Shown: piece after piece, positions 32,734 through 46,614 of the stretch | Position numbering within the stretch: the first letter of the stretch is position 1 | How the letters are laid out: each line of letters starts with the position of its first letter | NCBI GenBank assembly: GCA_001414345.1 | Contig: LLCB01000044.1 | Coordinates: 1 to 64,000 of the forward strand | Direction of reading: 5' to 3' | From: Hymenoscyphus infarciens | Lineage: Eukaryota > Ascomycota > Leotiomycetes > Helotiales > Helotiaceae | Length of the DNA stretch: 64,000 bases | Position numbers and translations under genes: made by a program | The notes under the pieces: model-generated | Seen by the model: the letters and a program-made list of their open reading frames with translations, nothing else | Database searches by the model: none | What the model was told of the DNA's origin: nothing

Positions 32734-33004
32734 CTAGTCCTTCATAAACGTCTCCCTCAATGGTTTGGACAGTACCATAGCAAACACCTCAAGAACCGTC
32801 GCGGCAGCACGTGCGTTCTGCTGCAGTATCGCCTTGAAATGACTTGGACTCCCATCCCGATTCTGCTTCATAAGCCCCCGATAATGCAAAACAACTGTCT
32901 CCATAACAACATGTCACAATCGCCGATTATCCTCGTCCACCGTTCAGTCATCATAGATTACAGACACACAATCCGAGAACGAAGGATGATTCCAGTGGGT
33001 CTGG
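32734..33004 (-). pseudogene. Relic of an unidentified protein gene with two in-frame TGA stops
   Basis: One minus-strand frame reads as convincing protein (HPSFSDCVSVIYDD, TVDEDNRRL, HVVMETVVLHYRGLMKQN, SPSHFKAILQQNARAAATVL, EVFAMVLSKPLRETFMKD) and ends at TAG 32736-32734. It is interrupted by TGA at 32946-32944 and 32916-32914. Both TGAs could come from CGA by C-to-T or from TGG by G-to-A. I do not recognise the family. The overlapping plus ORF (32653-33057, 134 codons) is less protein-like. The relic lies at the right edge of the island, some 100 bp from the start of RIP sequence. Confidence 0.5.
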
Positions 33005-33246
33005 ACAAGGCCTCGGAATTATTAGACGGCATACTCTCTGAGAGTAGGATTTTCTGATTAGGGCTTCTAAATGAACATGAAATAGTGAAAATTCACGAAA
33101 CAAGGGTTTGAAATGAATTTAAGACTTGAAATATTTTCATAAACTAGTTGAAATAAAACGAATATATATATATATATAAATTTCTTAGCTTTTTATATAT
33201 TTTAGGTAGATAGAGGGGTATAATTCATATAATAAAAAAACGTGGC

Positions 33247-33305
33247 TAGAACCTTAGGCTAAGACACTCACGTAATCACCGGATTTGTTTTAGCCTAAGG
33301 TTCTA
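33247..33305. repeat. Hairpin: 16-bp perfect inverted repeat with 27-nt loop
   Basis: TAGAACCTTAGGCTAA (33247-33262) is followed after 27 nt by its reverse complement TTAGCCTAAGGTTCTA (33290-33305). The loop keeps CpA and TpG (CACTCACGTAATCACCGG) although AT-rich RIP sequence surrounds it. It is placed at the island boundary and could be the terminal inverted repeat of a very small transposon remnant. Confidence 0.75.
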
Positions 33306-36300
33306 AGCTAATATTATATTAGATATCTATTACTCTAATATCATAGCTACGTGACTAGCTAATAATTATAGAGTCTGATTTTAATACTATTTAGTACTTA
33401 TTTTAAGTACGTAATAGTTTATCTTATATATTACGTAGACTATTAGCTAGTAATATAATATTAATACTTAGAGAGTAAGTAAGAATAACACGTAATATAG
33501 ATAATTATTAATCCCGGCTAAATAATTTTATATAAATTTCATAAAACGTTTTATAAAGTTATAATAATTATATTATATAAAGTAAATTATCTAATAAATA
33601 TAAGAAACGAATAATAACTTTAAAGATGTCTTTTATATAGTTTATTTAGTAGGCCTATCTCTGATTCGCTACTAGAAAGATATATATTTATATATATTTA
33701 AGATTAAGAGGCTTATATCTGCTATTATCGTACTCCGAGTATAGAATAAAGAGAAATATACGCTCTACTATATCAGGTTTATATCTATAATAGTAACTAG
33801 TGTTTCTAGCTTACTTTTTACTAGAAATACTAAAAAGTGCTTAATACTAGAAAATCGAGTTACTCTCTCTATTATATTATAATAACTACGCTTTCTATAG
33901 CGTAGATTAGTAAATAATATAAATAGTCTTATTTTAAGAAATCTTAATATCTTTACTACTTTTTTTAGACTATTTTAATAGAGTTATCTCTCTTATAAAT
34001 ATTTATTTATAAAGTACTAATTTTAGTAATAAATGAATAATAGCTAGAAAGAGAGTATTTCTATTACTTCTAAAAGTAGTAGTATTTAGATTACGCTTTC
34101 TTAAAATAAGGTTATTTATATTAGTAGAGATTTAGTACTAAACTATTAGTAAATAAAGTCTATAATATAGCTTATAATTTAAGTAACTTTCTCTAATTCT
34201 TCGAAGTATTCTAATCTACTATTACTACTACTCTTCTCTAGAACTAGCTTATAAAGTAGAAAGTAGATAGATTTATCTCTTTTATTAAATTCTTAGTATA
34301 TTAATATATATAAATATATAAATTATTAAAATTTCTAGACTAATATAAACACTACTATTTCTAATAGAACTAGTCTCTTTCTAGCCTTTTTTGTTTACTT
34401 AGTACTAAACTTAGTATTAAATAAATTAATATAAAAAAGAGAGAGAACTCTATTAAAAAGAACTAGTAGTTATATTACGTTTTCTTAAAATAGAATCAAT
34501 TATAATTATTATTAAGATATTAATAAGAGATAAAAAGTATATTAGACTTATTCTAATTCTCTAAGAAATTAATTCTAAGAAGCGTAGTTAATTTATAAGA
34601 TTACTAGAGATGAAACTTATATAGTAATTCTATATATTTTAAAGAAATCTTCTATATCTCTTAAGCTTAAGCTCTACTAGAGCTATATAATTTAGTACTT
34701 TCTAAAGAACTTTATTAAAGTTTTATAACTTCTAGATTTATAATTATTAAGTAGTTTAAAAGAAAGTAGAAAAATTATTTTTATAACTAATATAGAGCTC
34801 TATCTTAGTATTTTCTTAGTAGCTAGAGTCTTATAAAATCGACTATTATACTTTATAATACTACTTTATAACTATATCTTTTAGTACTACTTTCTTTAAA
34901 ATAAAGATTAATTATAAAATAGTCTTTAATTATCTCGAAAAGCTTATTATTTAAAAGCGTACTTATAATACTATAATAAGAGAGCGCTTTTAAATCTAGT
35001 ATTAAGTAATTTTTAGTATTTATTAGAAAAAACGAGGCTAGGAAACACTAGTTACTAATATAGCTATAACTTTCTTAATACGAATCTGTCGAGATTATAG
35101 TTACTATTTAAGTTATTAGTTTTCCTTTTAATAAAATAAATAACTTATAATATTCTAGAGATACTAATTATAGTATAGAGACTCTTATTCTACGTAGCTT
35201 TTAAGAAAGCTAACTTAGAGTATACGATATTACTATAGACTCTGAAAATCTTATTTCTATAGCTAACTATTATATATTAATTAGATTTATAGTTATATAG
35301 ACTATTAAATTATTAGAAAGTATCTCTAGTATATTATAGTCTTATAAATAATATAAAAGATTTTAAACTCGAGAAGTAAGAAGAACTTACTTTATTTAAG
35401 AGATAGTATAAGATTTAAGAACTACTAGGCTCGCCTACTATACTAGCGTTCTTTTAAATACTATAGATACCTAGAATAGCTTAACTATAGTAAAAGTAAC
35501 TTCTTTTAAGACTATTTTTAAGAGCTACGTTTATATAATAAAGAAATCTCTAATTATATTAGAAATATATATTTATAAAACTTATTAATAAGAAAACACG
35601 CGTTAATACTATAGTTTAGTACTTAGAAAGAGTTTTTCTATTATACTTATTCGCTAGAATAATCTCTATTTAGATATAAGTTAGTTAGATATAATAAGTT
35701 ATAAGATAAGCTTCTCTTTTGAAAATATTTTATAAACTATACGTTTTTAGAAAATTTCTTATTCTTAGATACTCTTTCTCTATTTTATTAATAATAACGT
35801 ATAGTATTATATTATTATTAATCGATATCTCTATACTCTCTTTCTTACTCTATAAATTTTTTAAAAAGAAATTAGATTCTTTTATATATATCTAATTTTT
35901 TATATAAAGTCTTAGTAGAACTTTATAAGAGTATAAAAAATTTTCTAATAGAAAGAGAGTTTTCTAAGAATTAGCTATTATTAAGTTTATTCTTATTATA
36001 CTTACTTAGATATAGTATTAAAAAAAGAGAAGATATAAGAAGATATAGTAGTTCTTTCTAGCTAGTTATAGTATTCTATATATATTAAAAGTCGGAAATA
36101 ACTAAAGCGTAAAGTGGAAATTATAAATTATAAATCGTAAGAGTTAGTATTTATAGCTAGAGTAGAACTTATTAAGTATTATCTAGATATTATAAATCGT
36201 AATCTCTAAAGTAGAAGAAGATTATAATACTCTCTTATACTCTTACTTCTCTTTCTCTTCTTTTATATATTAGATATATATAAGCGAGTATAGAAGAGAA

Positions 36301-36407
36301 ATATAAGAAGATAGAGAGAGTAAACTTTTTAAAGAAAGTAAACTTTTCAGAGGAAAGTTTTTCCTAACATAAGTAGAGAGAGTTTAAAAAAGTAGTAAAT
36401 ATATATC
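33306..36407. other. RIP-mutated AT-rich block with unrecognised repeats
   Basis: TA-rich sequence, nearly without CpA or TpG, with no reading frame. Minus-strand translation around 34.85-35.4 kb gives stretches in which TAG/TAA seem to replace Gln/Trp, as in a dead transposon gene, but I cannot name the family. Confidence 0.5.
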
Positions 36408-37375
36408 TATAACGTATTTTTTAAGTTGAAAACGCTCTAAGAAGCTTGAATTTAAGAGGTGAAAACTCTACTATATATATAGAGAAAAGGGGTTACGTAA
36501 GACCTCTCTTTTTCCGTAATACACCTCTTAGGTTTAGAAGATAGCTTCCTAGGTCTATAAACTTAAACTAGATTATAAAAGAACCTCTTAACTATATCGC
36601 TCTCTATTCCTACTCTAGAATCTTATAAAGCGTACTTCTAAACAGCGATCCTAGATAATATACTTAAGAGTAAGTTCCTACTCCTAGATCCTATCTAACT
36701 TCCTCTCTTATACTCTAGTACGTTATTAGCTTTAGCTTTTTTAGTAAAGATAGTAAGTAGTATTCGTAGATATAGTAGCTTATAGTTAGCGTTATATTTA
36801 CTAGCTTTATAGAGTACTAGGCTTCTAAATTCGAATATATCTTCGAGTACCTCTTAGAGTAAGCTAGCGCGCTACTAGGCTTCTGGTTTATACACCTCTA
36901 AGAGTAGCGGTGGCTAGCTTCGTAGCTAGGCTTTATATAAGCTCTTTAAGAGTAAGCTACCGATTGAAGTATACCTACTTAAGCAGGGCTTTTACTATAT
37001 TCGAAGCTAAGAGTATCTTATAAAAGAGTCCTGTCTACGCTTATTAGAAGAGTTCTTATTCGCGCTTATTAAAAAAGTCTTATATTCGAAGTTAAGAGAG
37101 CTCTCTCGTTATTAAGAATAAGTATCAAGGGGTTAGTTACGCTAACTCTAATAGCGAAGAGCGCTTTAAATACATAGTAACGTATTATATAAGCAGAAGA
37201 CAAAGTTATAAGAGTATACTATAAGTGTAAAGTACACTATATATATAAACCGGGCTTATAACTATAACGTATTTTTTAGATTAAAAACGCTCTAAGAAGC
37301 TTGAATTTAGAAGATAAAAACTCTACTATATATATAGAGAAAAGAGGTTACGTAAGACCTCTCTTTTTCCGTAAT
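36408..37375. mobile_element. TRIM-like unit: two direct terminal repeats of about 112 bp around 743 bp
   Basis: 36408-36519 and 37263-37375 share TATAACGTATTTTTTA, AACGCTCTAAGAAGCTTGAA, CTCTACTATATATATAGAGA and TTACGTAAGACCTCTC, ending TTTTTCCGTAAT. The inside (36520-37262) has no reading frame but is richer in GC than its surroundings. Size and layout fit a terminal-repeat retrotransposon in miniature; two solo LTRs near each other are the alternative. Confidence 0.65.
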
Positions 37376-39800
37376 AATATCTCTCTCGCTTCTATTTATC
37401 TTCTATATTATACTATCTAGTGTTTAGACTACTACTTAAAAGTTAAAAACACTAGTTATATAAGAAATATTAAAACTCGTAGCTTATAAATAGTAGAGTA
37501 AGCTTATAGTCTATAGCTATTCGTATCTAGCTATTAAGTCTCTACTTTTTAGTCTTTTATATCTTAATAGACTAATAAGCTTAAAATAAATAGATAAATA
37601 AAATATCTAATATAAATACTTTTTAGACGTTAAAAGACTAATAAGTCTAAAATAAATAAATAAATAAATAGAATCTTATAGATTATAAAGTAAATATATA
37701 ATCTATATCTATTTATATCTATATTATAAGCTTATACTTTATAGAATTTAATAGATTAATAAGTCTAAAATAAATAAAGAAAGAATATATATAAATAATA
37801 TAAATACTTCTTAGATCTTACTATTTACTATTATTAAAAGTTATATTATTTTTAAATAGCTAATATCTTAATAAAGTTTATATTATAGAAGATACTTAAT
37901 AAGACTAATACTTATAATCTTAGATTAGAGTTACTATAAAATCTATAATAGTTATTATAGCTTATATAGAACTAACTATAAAGCTTTCTATAGCTACTAC
38001 TTATTTTATTCTTAACTTTTATAGAAATACTTTCTTATTATATTTTATTATTTTATATAAGTAAGATTAAGTAGCTTCTTATAAGCCTAAGTACTATTTA
38101 TTACTATATTATATAAGAATTCAAGAAATATTTTTATAAGAGTCTAGAGTCTATTTAGTTTACGCTCTTAATTCGTGAATCTCTATATAAAAGTTAAATC
38201 GAATTAATTCGATTCGTAAATCTACTTTTAAGTTATAACTCTGTTTAGTAAAAAGCCTCTATTTATAAATCGAATCACTTAAATTAAGTCTTAGTACTAT
38301 ATTCGTAAATCTTCTATATAAAAAAGCTTGATTTGTAAATATATCTCTAGAGATATATTTATAAATTAAACCTTTGATTTATTCGTATCTATAATACTAA
38401 TAATAATACTATAGTAGATATATCTCTCTCGTTTAGTATAGTAACGCTATACTATTCTTAATCGTAGATATACTATAATTACTAATATAATAGTAGCTCT
38501 TTATTTTAAGAATAACTTTATTAAAAGGCCTTACTATCTTATTAGTATACTTCAAAGCTTCGTAGAAAAGAAAGTTATAATAGTATTACTAATATATATT
38601 TTTAGTAGATTCTTTTTAGTAAGTAATTTACTATATAGTTATAAAATAGTAAATAGTATAAGAATTCTATTTAGGAATATTAATTCGATTTATAAGCGAA
38701 TGAAATATCGCTTATACTAGCTCGATTCGACGAATAAATTAAGAGTTTAAAATTCGAATTAAATAGACTCTAAGAAAGTTTAGTTCTAATTTAGTTCTAA
38801 GATAAAAAGTTAAGAGTTAACTTTTTAAATATAATTTAATATAATATTACTACTAACTAAATTAAATAAGTTATTATAACTTTTAAATCTTTGAAACTAA
38901 CTATAATATACTAAATATATATTTAAAATAAAATAAAAAATAACTAATATATATAAGAAGCTTATAGAATATAAAAAGTTAAAAAGCTTAGATATTAACT
39001 TAAGAAATATATTAGAAAGTCTTATTTAGATAATAGCTAACTATTAATCTTTAATATAAGTTATTATAACTTTTATAAGTTCTTTAAAGATATATTAGAT
39101 TACTTATAATAATATAAATAAAATAGCTATATATAAGAAATAAATATAATATTCTTCTAATATATAAAAGAATAAGAGCTACGAGTATATAATATATATT
39201 AAAGCTATAAAGCTAAAGTAATACTCTCTAAATATAAACTCTTTTTTCTAATAATACTTATATTAAGAAAGTTCTAGCTATATTTAGTATATTTCTTTTT
39301 TAAAAAATATATATATATATAAATAAAACTAGCTATAATAAGCTTATTTTAATAGCTAATATATTATAAGCTATATTAAACCTAGAGTATAAATTAAGAG
39401 ATAATTAGATATAAAATTCTTTTCTTAATAGCTATATTTAATAATCTTTAGAAGAAGAAAAAGACTAAAAATATAACTATATAAAACTAGCTATATTAGA
39501 CTTATTTTAATAGCTATAATTATATAAAACCTACTTTTTAGATATAAAGTTTTTTCTTAATAGCGTTTATATTAAAGAAGTTATAGTTATATTAAAATAG
39601 TAAAAAATAAGACTTAATTATAACTTTTTTAAACTAGAAGCTATTAGAAAAAAAAGTTGATTTTTAAAAACTCTAATTTAGATCTATAAGTTTTATATAG
39701 ATTATCTTACTATAGCTATTAAAATAAGTCTAATATAGCTTTTTAACTTTTATAATTATAAATATAGAATATATATTTAATATATCTATAATTATTATAG
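37376..39800. other. RIP-mutated AT-rich block; cluster of ATTCGTAAATC motifs
   Basis: No gene. Around 38160-38770 the motif ATTCGTGAATC / GATTCGTAAATCT and its reverse complement recur several times (for example near 38176, 38209 and 38309), giving many small palindromes. Around 37500-37800 a module reading AATAAATAAATA next to AATAGACTAATAAG-like text repeats about every 60-120 bp. Confidence 0.5.
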
Positions 39801-39936
39801 ATATATATATAGTAGAAACTCTTTAATTTACTAGATATAGTCTAAGCCGACTATTTATACTCTCTAGAATAGCGCTAGTGCCTACGCTAACGAGTAGCCA
39901 CGTAACTAATATACTTCTATTTACTATAGGTTTTTA
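39801..39936. repeat. 136-bp repeat, left copy (partner 52811-52948)
   Basis: Shares ACTCTTTAATTTACTA, CTAAGCCGACTATTT, TAGAATAGCGCTAGT and CTTCTATTTACTATAGGTTT with 52811-52948 in the same orientation about 13 kb away. This could be a short LTR (GTAGCGGAAACTC at one end and GGTTTTCA at the other in the better copy). Confidence 0.7.
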
Positions 39937-41944
39937 ATATACTCTCTTAGACACTTAGCTACTCTAACTACTAAGCTTCTATATTTCTCTTTTTATCTCT
40001 TTACTATTCTTTCTTTACTCTAGGAAGTAGTAAGAACGAGGTAGTAAGAAGACCTCTTTTATTCTTCTTAATTCTCTATCTCTTATATATTCTCTTTACT
40101 TCTACTCTCTTATTCTACTCTCTATCCGTAGCTCTAGTAAGTAGTAAGAACGAGATAGTAACTTTCTATCTCTTTTACGTTCTCTTCGATTTCTACTCTC
40201 TATTCTAGATTATAAGTAACTGTTTTAGTTATCTGCTCGTAGATATAAGAAAGACTTTATAACTTTTATAAAGTGAATTATTAATTTATAGAGTTCGATA
40301 ATTAGTTTAGCTTACTTCGTAGCCGAGTATAACTTCCTACTTTCTTATATCTAATAATATAGAAGATAAATATAAGTTAGTATAAAGTAGAACTATTGTT
40401 TTAGTTTAATTTTATTATCGTTTTAGTAACTTATTCCTTCGCTATTAATCTAGTAGTTTCTTACTACTATATAGTATCTATTTAGTAGCTTCTTCGTAGA
40501 TAGCTACTAAGTAATATCTATTCTGAAATATTATTCTATTATATCTAGTACGGTTTCTAGCCTTCTTTATCTTTTATTACTTAGTATCTAGTATAGTTTC
40601 TAGCCTTCTTAGCTTTCGTTACTCGGTATCTAATATAGTTTCTAATCTTCTTTAGCTTTTATTACTTAGTATCTAGTACTCGTACTAATACTCTTACTAG
40701 AAAAGACGACTATAAGGTAATAGATAGTTACTTTAAGCTATTTTATCGTACTTATCTCTTAAAAAGGAACCTCGATTTAGAACTTAGCTTCTAGAGACGA
40801 GAAAGCTCTATATACTATATAATAAATTTTAGAGACGTATAAAGCGTCGAGAGTCTTATAATCTATTATTAGTATAAGGTTAATAGAGGTAGTACTAGTA
40901 TTGAAAAGTATAGAGTAGAGAATTTAGTATTTATTACTATAAGAAGAGAACTATCTACTATATATAGAAGAGAGTATAAATACTCTAAGAGTAAGTTAAC
41001 TCTAATCGAGTAGTTATTATAAGAGTAAAGATCTAATATAATAATATACTCGTTATTTAAGATTTAGTCTCTTTACTAGTATTCTATATAACTCTATCTA
41101 TTCTTAACTTTTAACTATTCTAAATAGATAACTTTATAAACTTCTTATACTTATTATCTCTTAATATTTTAGTCTATCTACTAATATCACGCTTATAAGT
41201 ACGTAGTATAATTCTATAACACTCTTCTTTACTCTTTTAAATATAAATTATTACTTATATACGAAGTGTTTTATATATTAATATAATTTAGAATTCTCTA
41301 CGATTTATATAGCTCTATAGTAGTTACTCTCTACTTAAACAAAACTTATAGAATATCTTTATTATTATACTCTATTTCTAAGAGTAAAAACTCTATCTAT
41401 ATAACCTTCTTTACTAATTTAGTAATATTATAATATTTCGATTTAATTAAGTATAATATAGTATAAGATTATTTCTAGAATTAATAAGTAATAATACTTT
41501 CTCTTAAAAAGAAGATATATCTAGAAGTTGATTTACTAGTATATAAGTAATTTATATAACTAGTAGTAGTATATACTTCTAGTTCTTTTAGATCTAATTC
41601 TTTATCTCTTAGAAATATTATAATAAGTGTTTTATAGCTTAAATATACTACTATAAAGAGTTAATTAAAAACCTTAATAATACTAATATTATATACGATA
41701 TATCTAGCTAAGTAAGAATAGCTATATAATTAGCTAATCTTACTATTAATTAGTACTTCTTTATACTCTCTTAAGAAGCTTATTTAGTATTTAGTACTAT
41801 AAATTTTATATATCTAGAGTCTAAAAGAGTTATAACTAGATTATAATCTTCTATACTAAAACGTTTAAGAATCTTTAAGATATAAATATTATAATAAAGA
41901 TATAGTTTTTTATTTTCTCTATTATATAAAATATTATAATAGTA
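39937..41944. other. RIP-mutated AT-rich block, no gene seen
   Basis: Contains small dispersed repeats such as AAGTAGTAAGAACGAG (40027 and 40141) and TAGTTTCTAGCCTTCTTTA-like units (about 40550-40680). No reading frame and no recognisable family. Confidence 0.45.
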
Positions 41945-42245
41945 CGAAATATATATAACTATAGAAGAGGTATATAGAAGTGCGCTTAGTAGAATAACAT
42001 ATATAAATACTAGGCTCTAATATAGAAGAAAAGACTAAACTAGCCTTTTCTAACTCTAGAAGAGTAGGCTGCTATATATAAGAGGTTTAGACGATATAAA
42101 AGAGTCTAAAACCGAATAATAATATACGTCGGCTAATATAAAAGCTCGAACTCTACGAAGTACGTCTAAAAGTCTAGATAGATATATAGACGTATATAAC
42201 CTTTCTAAGTTAGATAATAAAAGCTAAATATATAGCTGAAAGCTA
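41945..42245 (-). repeat. LTR-like repeat, inverted partner of 51850-52200
   Basis: Reads GTAGAATAACATATATAAAT, TTTTCTAACTCTAGAAGAG, AATATACGTCGGCTAATAT and CTACGAAGTACGTCTAAAAG; the reverse complement of the same series lies at 51850-52200. It abuts the 3' end of the minus-strand copia remnant. Strand is assigned from that neighbour only. Confidence 0.65.
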
Positions 42246-45200
42246 AATATACTATAGCTGAACCTTATATATAATAGATACTCCTAGCTATCTAGAATAG
42301 CCTAGGTAATAATAAGCTATTATAAATATATACTCTAAGAAAATATCTAACTAGACCTAGATTCTCTATTTAAAACTTTATATAAAGATTAGTTTTAACT
42401 TTATTAATATACTACTTTTTATCTACTATTTAAAAGTTATCTATATATATATAAATAACGACTTTTATAGCTTTATTTTAGTATATATAATAATCTACTA
42501 CTAAGAGCTTAAATTCTATCTCTTTAAATATCTTATATAATTTGTTTTACTAGAGCTAAGAGAATTATTTAAGACTATATAAAGACTTATTTAATTTAGC
42601 TATATACTCTTTATAATTATATATAATACTATTCTTAGTATATCTTATAAGTATATTATAATAAACTTCTCTATTAATTATACTATTTAAGAAGACGATA
42701 ATAATATCTATTTATTTAACTTTAAGATTATATATTATAATAAGAGCTAATATAATTCTCTAAGAGCTTATCTTATATACTCTTATCTCTTTAGTTATTC
42801 TTATACTCTACGTGAATTAGTAAAACGCGGTTCTAATCTTATATTTCTAGCTCTAATATAACTAAATATTTAAATTATTATCTTATTCTTTAAACTCTAC
42901 TAAAGTATATAACGATATAGAAATTTAATAATAATTTATCTATAATCTTATATTTAAAAAGCTCTACTAAAAAAAGGATTATTTCAGTTTAAGCTAGCTT
43001 ACTTCAACTACTTCTACTACTTCTACTACTTCTACTACTTCTACTGCTACTTTTATACTCTTTTATACTTCTTTTTAATTAATATACCTCTTCTAGAATA
43101 GCGTAAGACTAATACTACTCCTAGTATAAAAAAGTCTACTAAAAGAGTAAAAGCTACTAAAAAAGTTCTTAAAAAGGCCTCTTAAGTACGCTCTATAGAC
43201 GTGTTTCTTAACTAGAAAGAATTCTATAAGATAGAAGTTATTAAGAGAGCGAGAGAGATTAAATAAAGAGATAGAAACAGAGGTATCTCTACTATATATA
43301 GAGTAAGTGTAAATAGCTTTAAATTAGATTTTAATATCTTAGTACTTCTAAACTCGCTTAGTAGTATTATAGTTCGAAGCTACCTAGGTTTTAGTCTAAA
43401 ACTACTCTAAATAAGAGTAGTTTTAAACTAGACTACTAAACGCGTCTATATATAAGATATAAAGATAACGAAAGAGATAAAGATATAGTAATAATTAACT
43501 TTATACTTCTACTTAAAACTATATATTACTTATTTTACTTTAAACTTTAAGATAACTAAATTAGTATCTCTTTTAGTATAATAGATGAATTTAGTAGTAA
43601 GTACTCTTTAATCTTCTAGTATTAACTTTCGCTTAATAAGAGTCTAGGTCTTTTTATATATAAGCGACTCTATTTCTATTCTTTTAGTATATCTCTACTT
43701 TTTAGAGTTTTTACTATTTAAGACTTTTTAAAAAAAACTATAGATTATTAGAAATTTAAATTCTCTTATATTTAATAGTAGTATATACTTATCTAGTAAT
43801 AAGCTTTATAAGACACTTTATTTCTTTTAAAGTTATCTTCTTTTTAACTAAATTTATAGTAATATTTAGATTAATCTTCTTAGTATAATCCTAATAAGTA
43901 TTAATACGTTTATTTAATAGAATAGTAGAATATACTTTTTAAGATTATTAAATAGGTTTATTAACTTTATTAACTTTATTATTATAAGAAACTTAATTAA
44001 GAACTTTATTATAGTTATTATAATCTAAGTTAGTTAAGCTAAGTTTATTAATATTAAGATTAAGAGTAAAATTAATAAAATTTATATCTTTATCTAAAGA
44101 TATAGAAACTAGGATCTTATTATTAAGATTATTACTCTTAGATCTAGGTTTTAAGAGATTATATCTACTAATATACTCTTCTTTATTAAATTATATATCT
44201 AAGAATCTTATAACTTTTTATAATCTACTAATATGTCTTTCTAAGCTTATATAGTAAGCTTTTTACTTATAACTCTATTCTATACTAGAATATATATAAA
44301 AGCCTTATAACCTAATACTTTTAGATTAGATATATCTAGAATATTATTCTTATTTAGATAGAATTCGTCTAGAAACTTTTAGTAAAAGGTCTTATTATTA
44401 ACTATACTATTAATAGTAATATTATATATTTAGATTAATATAAATAGTATCTTCTTTCTAGAGAAACTTAGAGATCTCTTAGTTAATTACTATAGATTAT
44501 AGTCTTTTAATAAGAGTATAGATTATATACTTAGAAACTCTATCCTACTTAGATAATCTTAGAGTAGTAATCTTAAGCTTTATTCTAAGATTTTTAGTAT
44601 ACTCTTAGATATCTCTAATAGTGAATTCTTTTCTACTATCTAATCTAAATATCTTAATTTAGTAGCTATATTAGATATATATTAATTACTTAAAAGCTTA
44701 AAAATATTCTTATACTTCTTCTTTTATCTTTAGAAGTTATTACTATTACTTCTTTAAATATTTATTAGTTAAGATTATAATATACTTTATATAATTATAT
44801 ATTAAAAGCTTAATTTATACTATATTACTAAATATCTATCTAAGGACTTTCTAGCTTTTATACTCTAGATTAATAGCTTTTAGTCTATACTATATTAGCT
44901 TTCTAAGCTTATATAGAGTATATACGATTTTACTCTTTTAAGACTCTAGATACTCTTTAAATTCTATATCTTTTACTAAATTAGAAGTCTTTTATATATT
45001 ATTAAAGCTAAAAGGTCTAAATTAATAATATTATATTATTAGTAAAGGAATTTTAAGCTTTTAAAGTACTACTAGGTAAACTACGACTATAGTAGATATT
45101 AATTTTTACTTAAAATTTCCTAGCTTCTTATTAGTTAAAATAAGAAAGCTAGCCTTCTTATAAGTTAAGAAGGTCTTAGTAGTAGTACTAGTACTACTTT

Positions 45201-46614
45201 TAATAATAGTATTATTAGCGTCTTAAGAAACTATAGAAGTTAGTTTCTTATTAAGATTAAAGTTATATTTAATAATCTTAATATCTTACTTTTTACTTAA
45301 ATATATCTTTAAGTTCTTAGATAAGAGATAATTATTTAGTATCTTTAGAAGATAGTAATTATTATCTAAAAGAGAGAAGATACGCTTAGATTTAATAAGC
45401 TATAATTTATACTTATTAATAGTATCTCTAGTATTTATAAAAATACGTTTACTAAAAAGGTTTATATTATCTTTTAGAATATATAAATAATTCTTTAATT
45501 TAATATAGTAATAATCGTTCTTATCTTAGCTAATATATAATTAGAGTACTACTATACTAATTCCTTAAACAGAGGCTATACTACTAACTATTATAATAGT
45601 ATTTAAATTCTCTTCTTAGAAGTCTTCTTAAAAGTAATAGTAATTATATATAATATCTAAGTTAGCGCTAATATCGTTTCTAAATCTCTTTCTCTAAGGT
45701 TTAGACTTTTATAAAGATACTATAATTACGTTAGTATCTAATTTAATACTACTTACTATATATAAGCTTATATATCTAAAAGTACTTTCTATATTCTTAG
45801 TATTATTATTAAAGATATTCTTAAGCTTAGTATCTTTTTTTAAAAAGTTATCTCTCTTTTTATCTTTCTTTTTCAAGTCTTATTTAGTCTACTTCTTATC
45901 TTAAGAAGCCTTCTACTTTTCCTTCTTTTTCTTATTTTTTAAAAGAGAAAAGTATAAATTAGAGTTATACTTATTAAAAGTATAATAAAAGTACTTCTTA
46001 TTAACTTTATTATTATTACTTTTTAGATCTTATTACTATTATTAAGACTTTATATCTCTAAAAAGAGCTTTACTTTTAGTTATCTCTCTAATATAAGCTT
46101 TATCTATAATATTAATAATTAAGTAATTAAGATCTAGTAGATTAGAACTTGAAAGATCTACTTACTTAGCTATAAACTATTAAGAAAAGGATTATATTAG
46201 TTCTTTAACAAAAAGAGTAGTATACTACTTCTTAATATCTATTACTTTAAGATTCTTAAGCTTATACTTTATATTTAAGAAGTTACTACTATACTTCTTA
46301 AGATTATTATTTCTCTTATATTTATAATTAATATAATTACTAATTATAATATATATAAATACTTCTTCTTTTCTAGAGTCCTTTAATTAAAAAGTATCTT
46401 ATATACCTTTTATAGTATAAATACTCTTAATAACTTTAGTAAAGAGAGCTTTAATATTATTTATAGTTATAGAGTAGTTCTTATTTCTCTCTTATTCTAA
46501 AGATTCTATAACTTTATATTTTATTTATACTTTTTTTCTCTTTTATAGTAAATATAGATTTAACCTTTCTTAGTAGTTATATATTCTTTTTAAGATAGAC
46601 CTTTAATTTATTAA
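42246..46614 (-). pseudogene. Copia-type retrotransposon, family C, RIP-destroyed
   Basis: The minus strand shows copia order from right to left. A degraded zinc knuckle reads YFYYTFNKYNSNLY near 46010-45955 (the Cys and His positions turned to Tyr by C-to-T). Integrase-like text lies about 44.3-45.2 kb. RT motifs are KLNKSLYSL followed by a stop for Gln (about 42580-42605) and VVIYIYIDNF, the YVDD box, near 42460-42430. TAA/TAG is frequent, so no frame survives. The right end is cut by the insertion of LINE copy 1. Pyrimidine-rich text at 43000-43060 (ACTTCTACT units) is low complexity. Confidence 0.65.

Noticed and set aside
32653..33057. Plus-strand ORF of 134 codons with ATG
   Set aside because: The opposite strand reads more like a real protein despite two stops, so I treated this ORF as its shadow. 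The alternative cannot be fully excluded.
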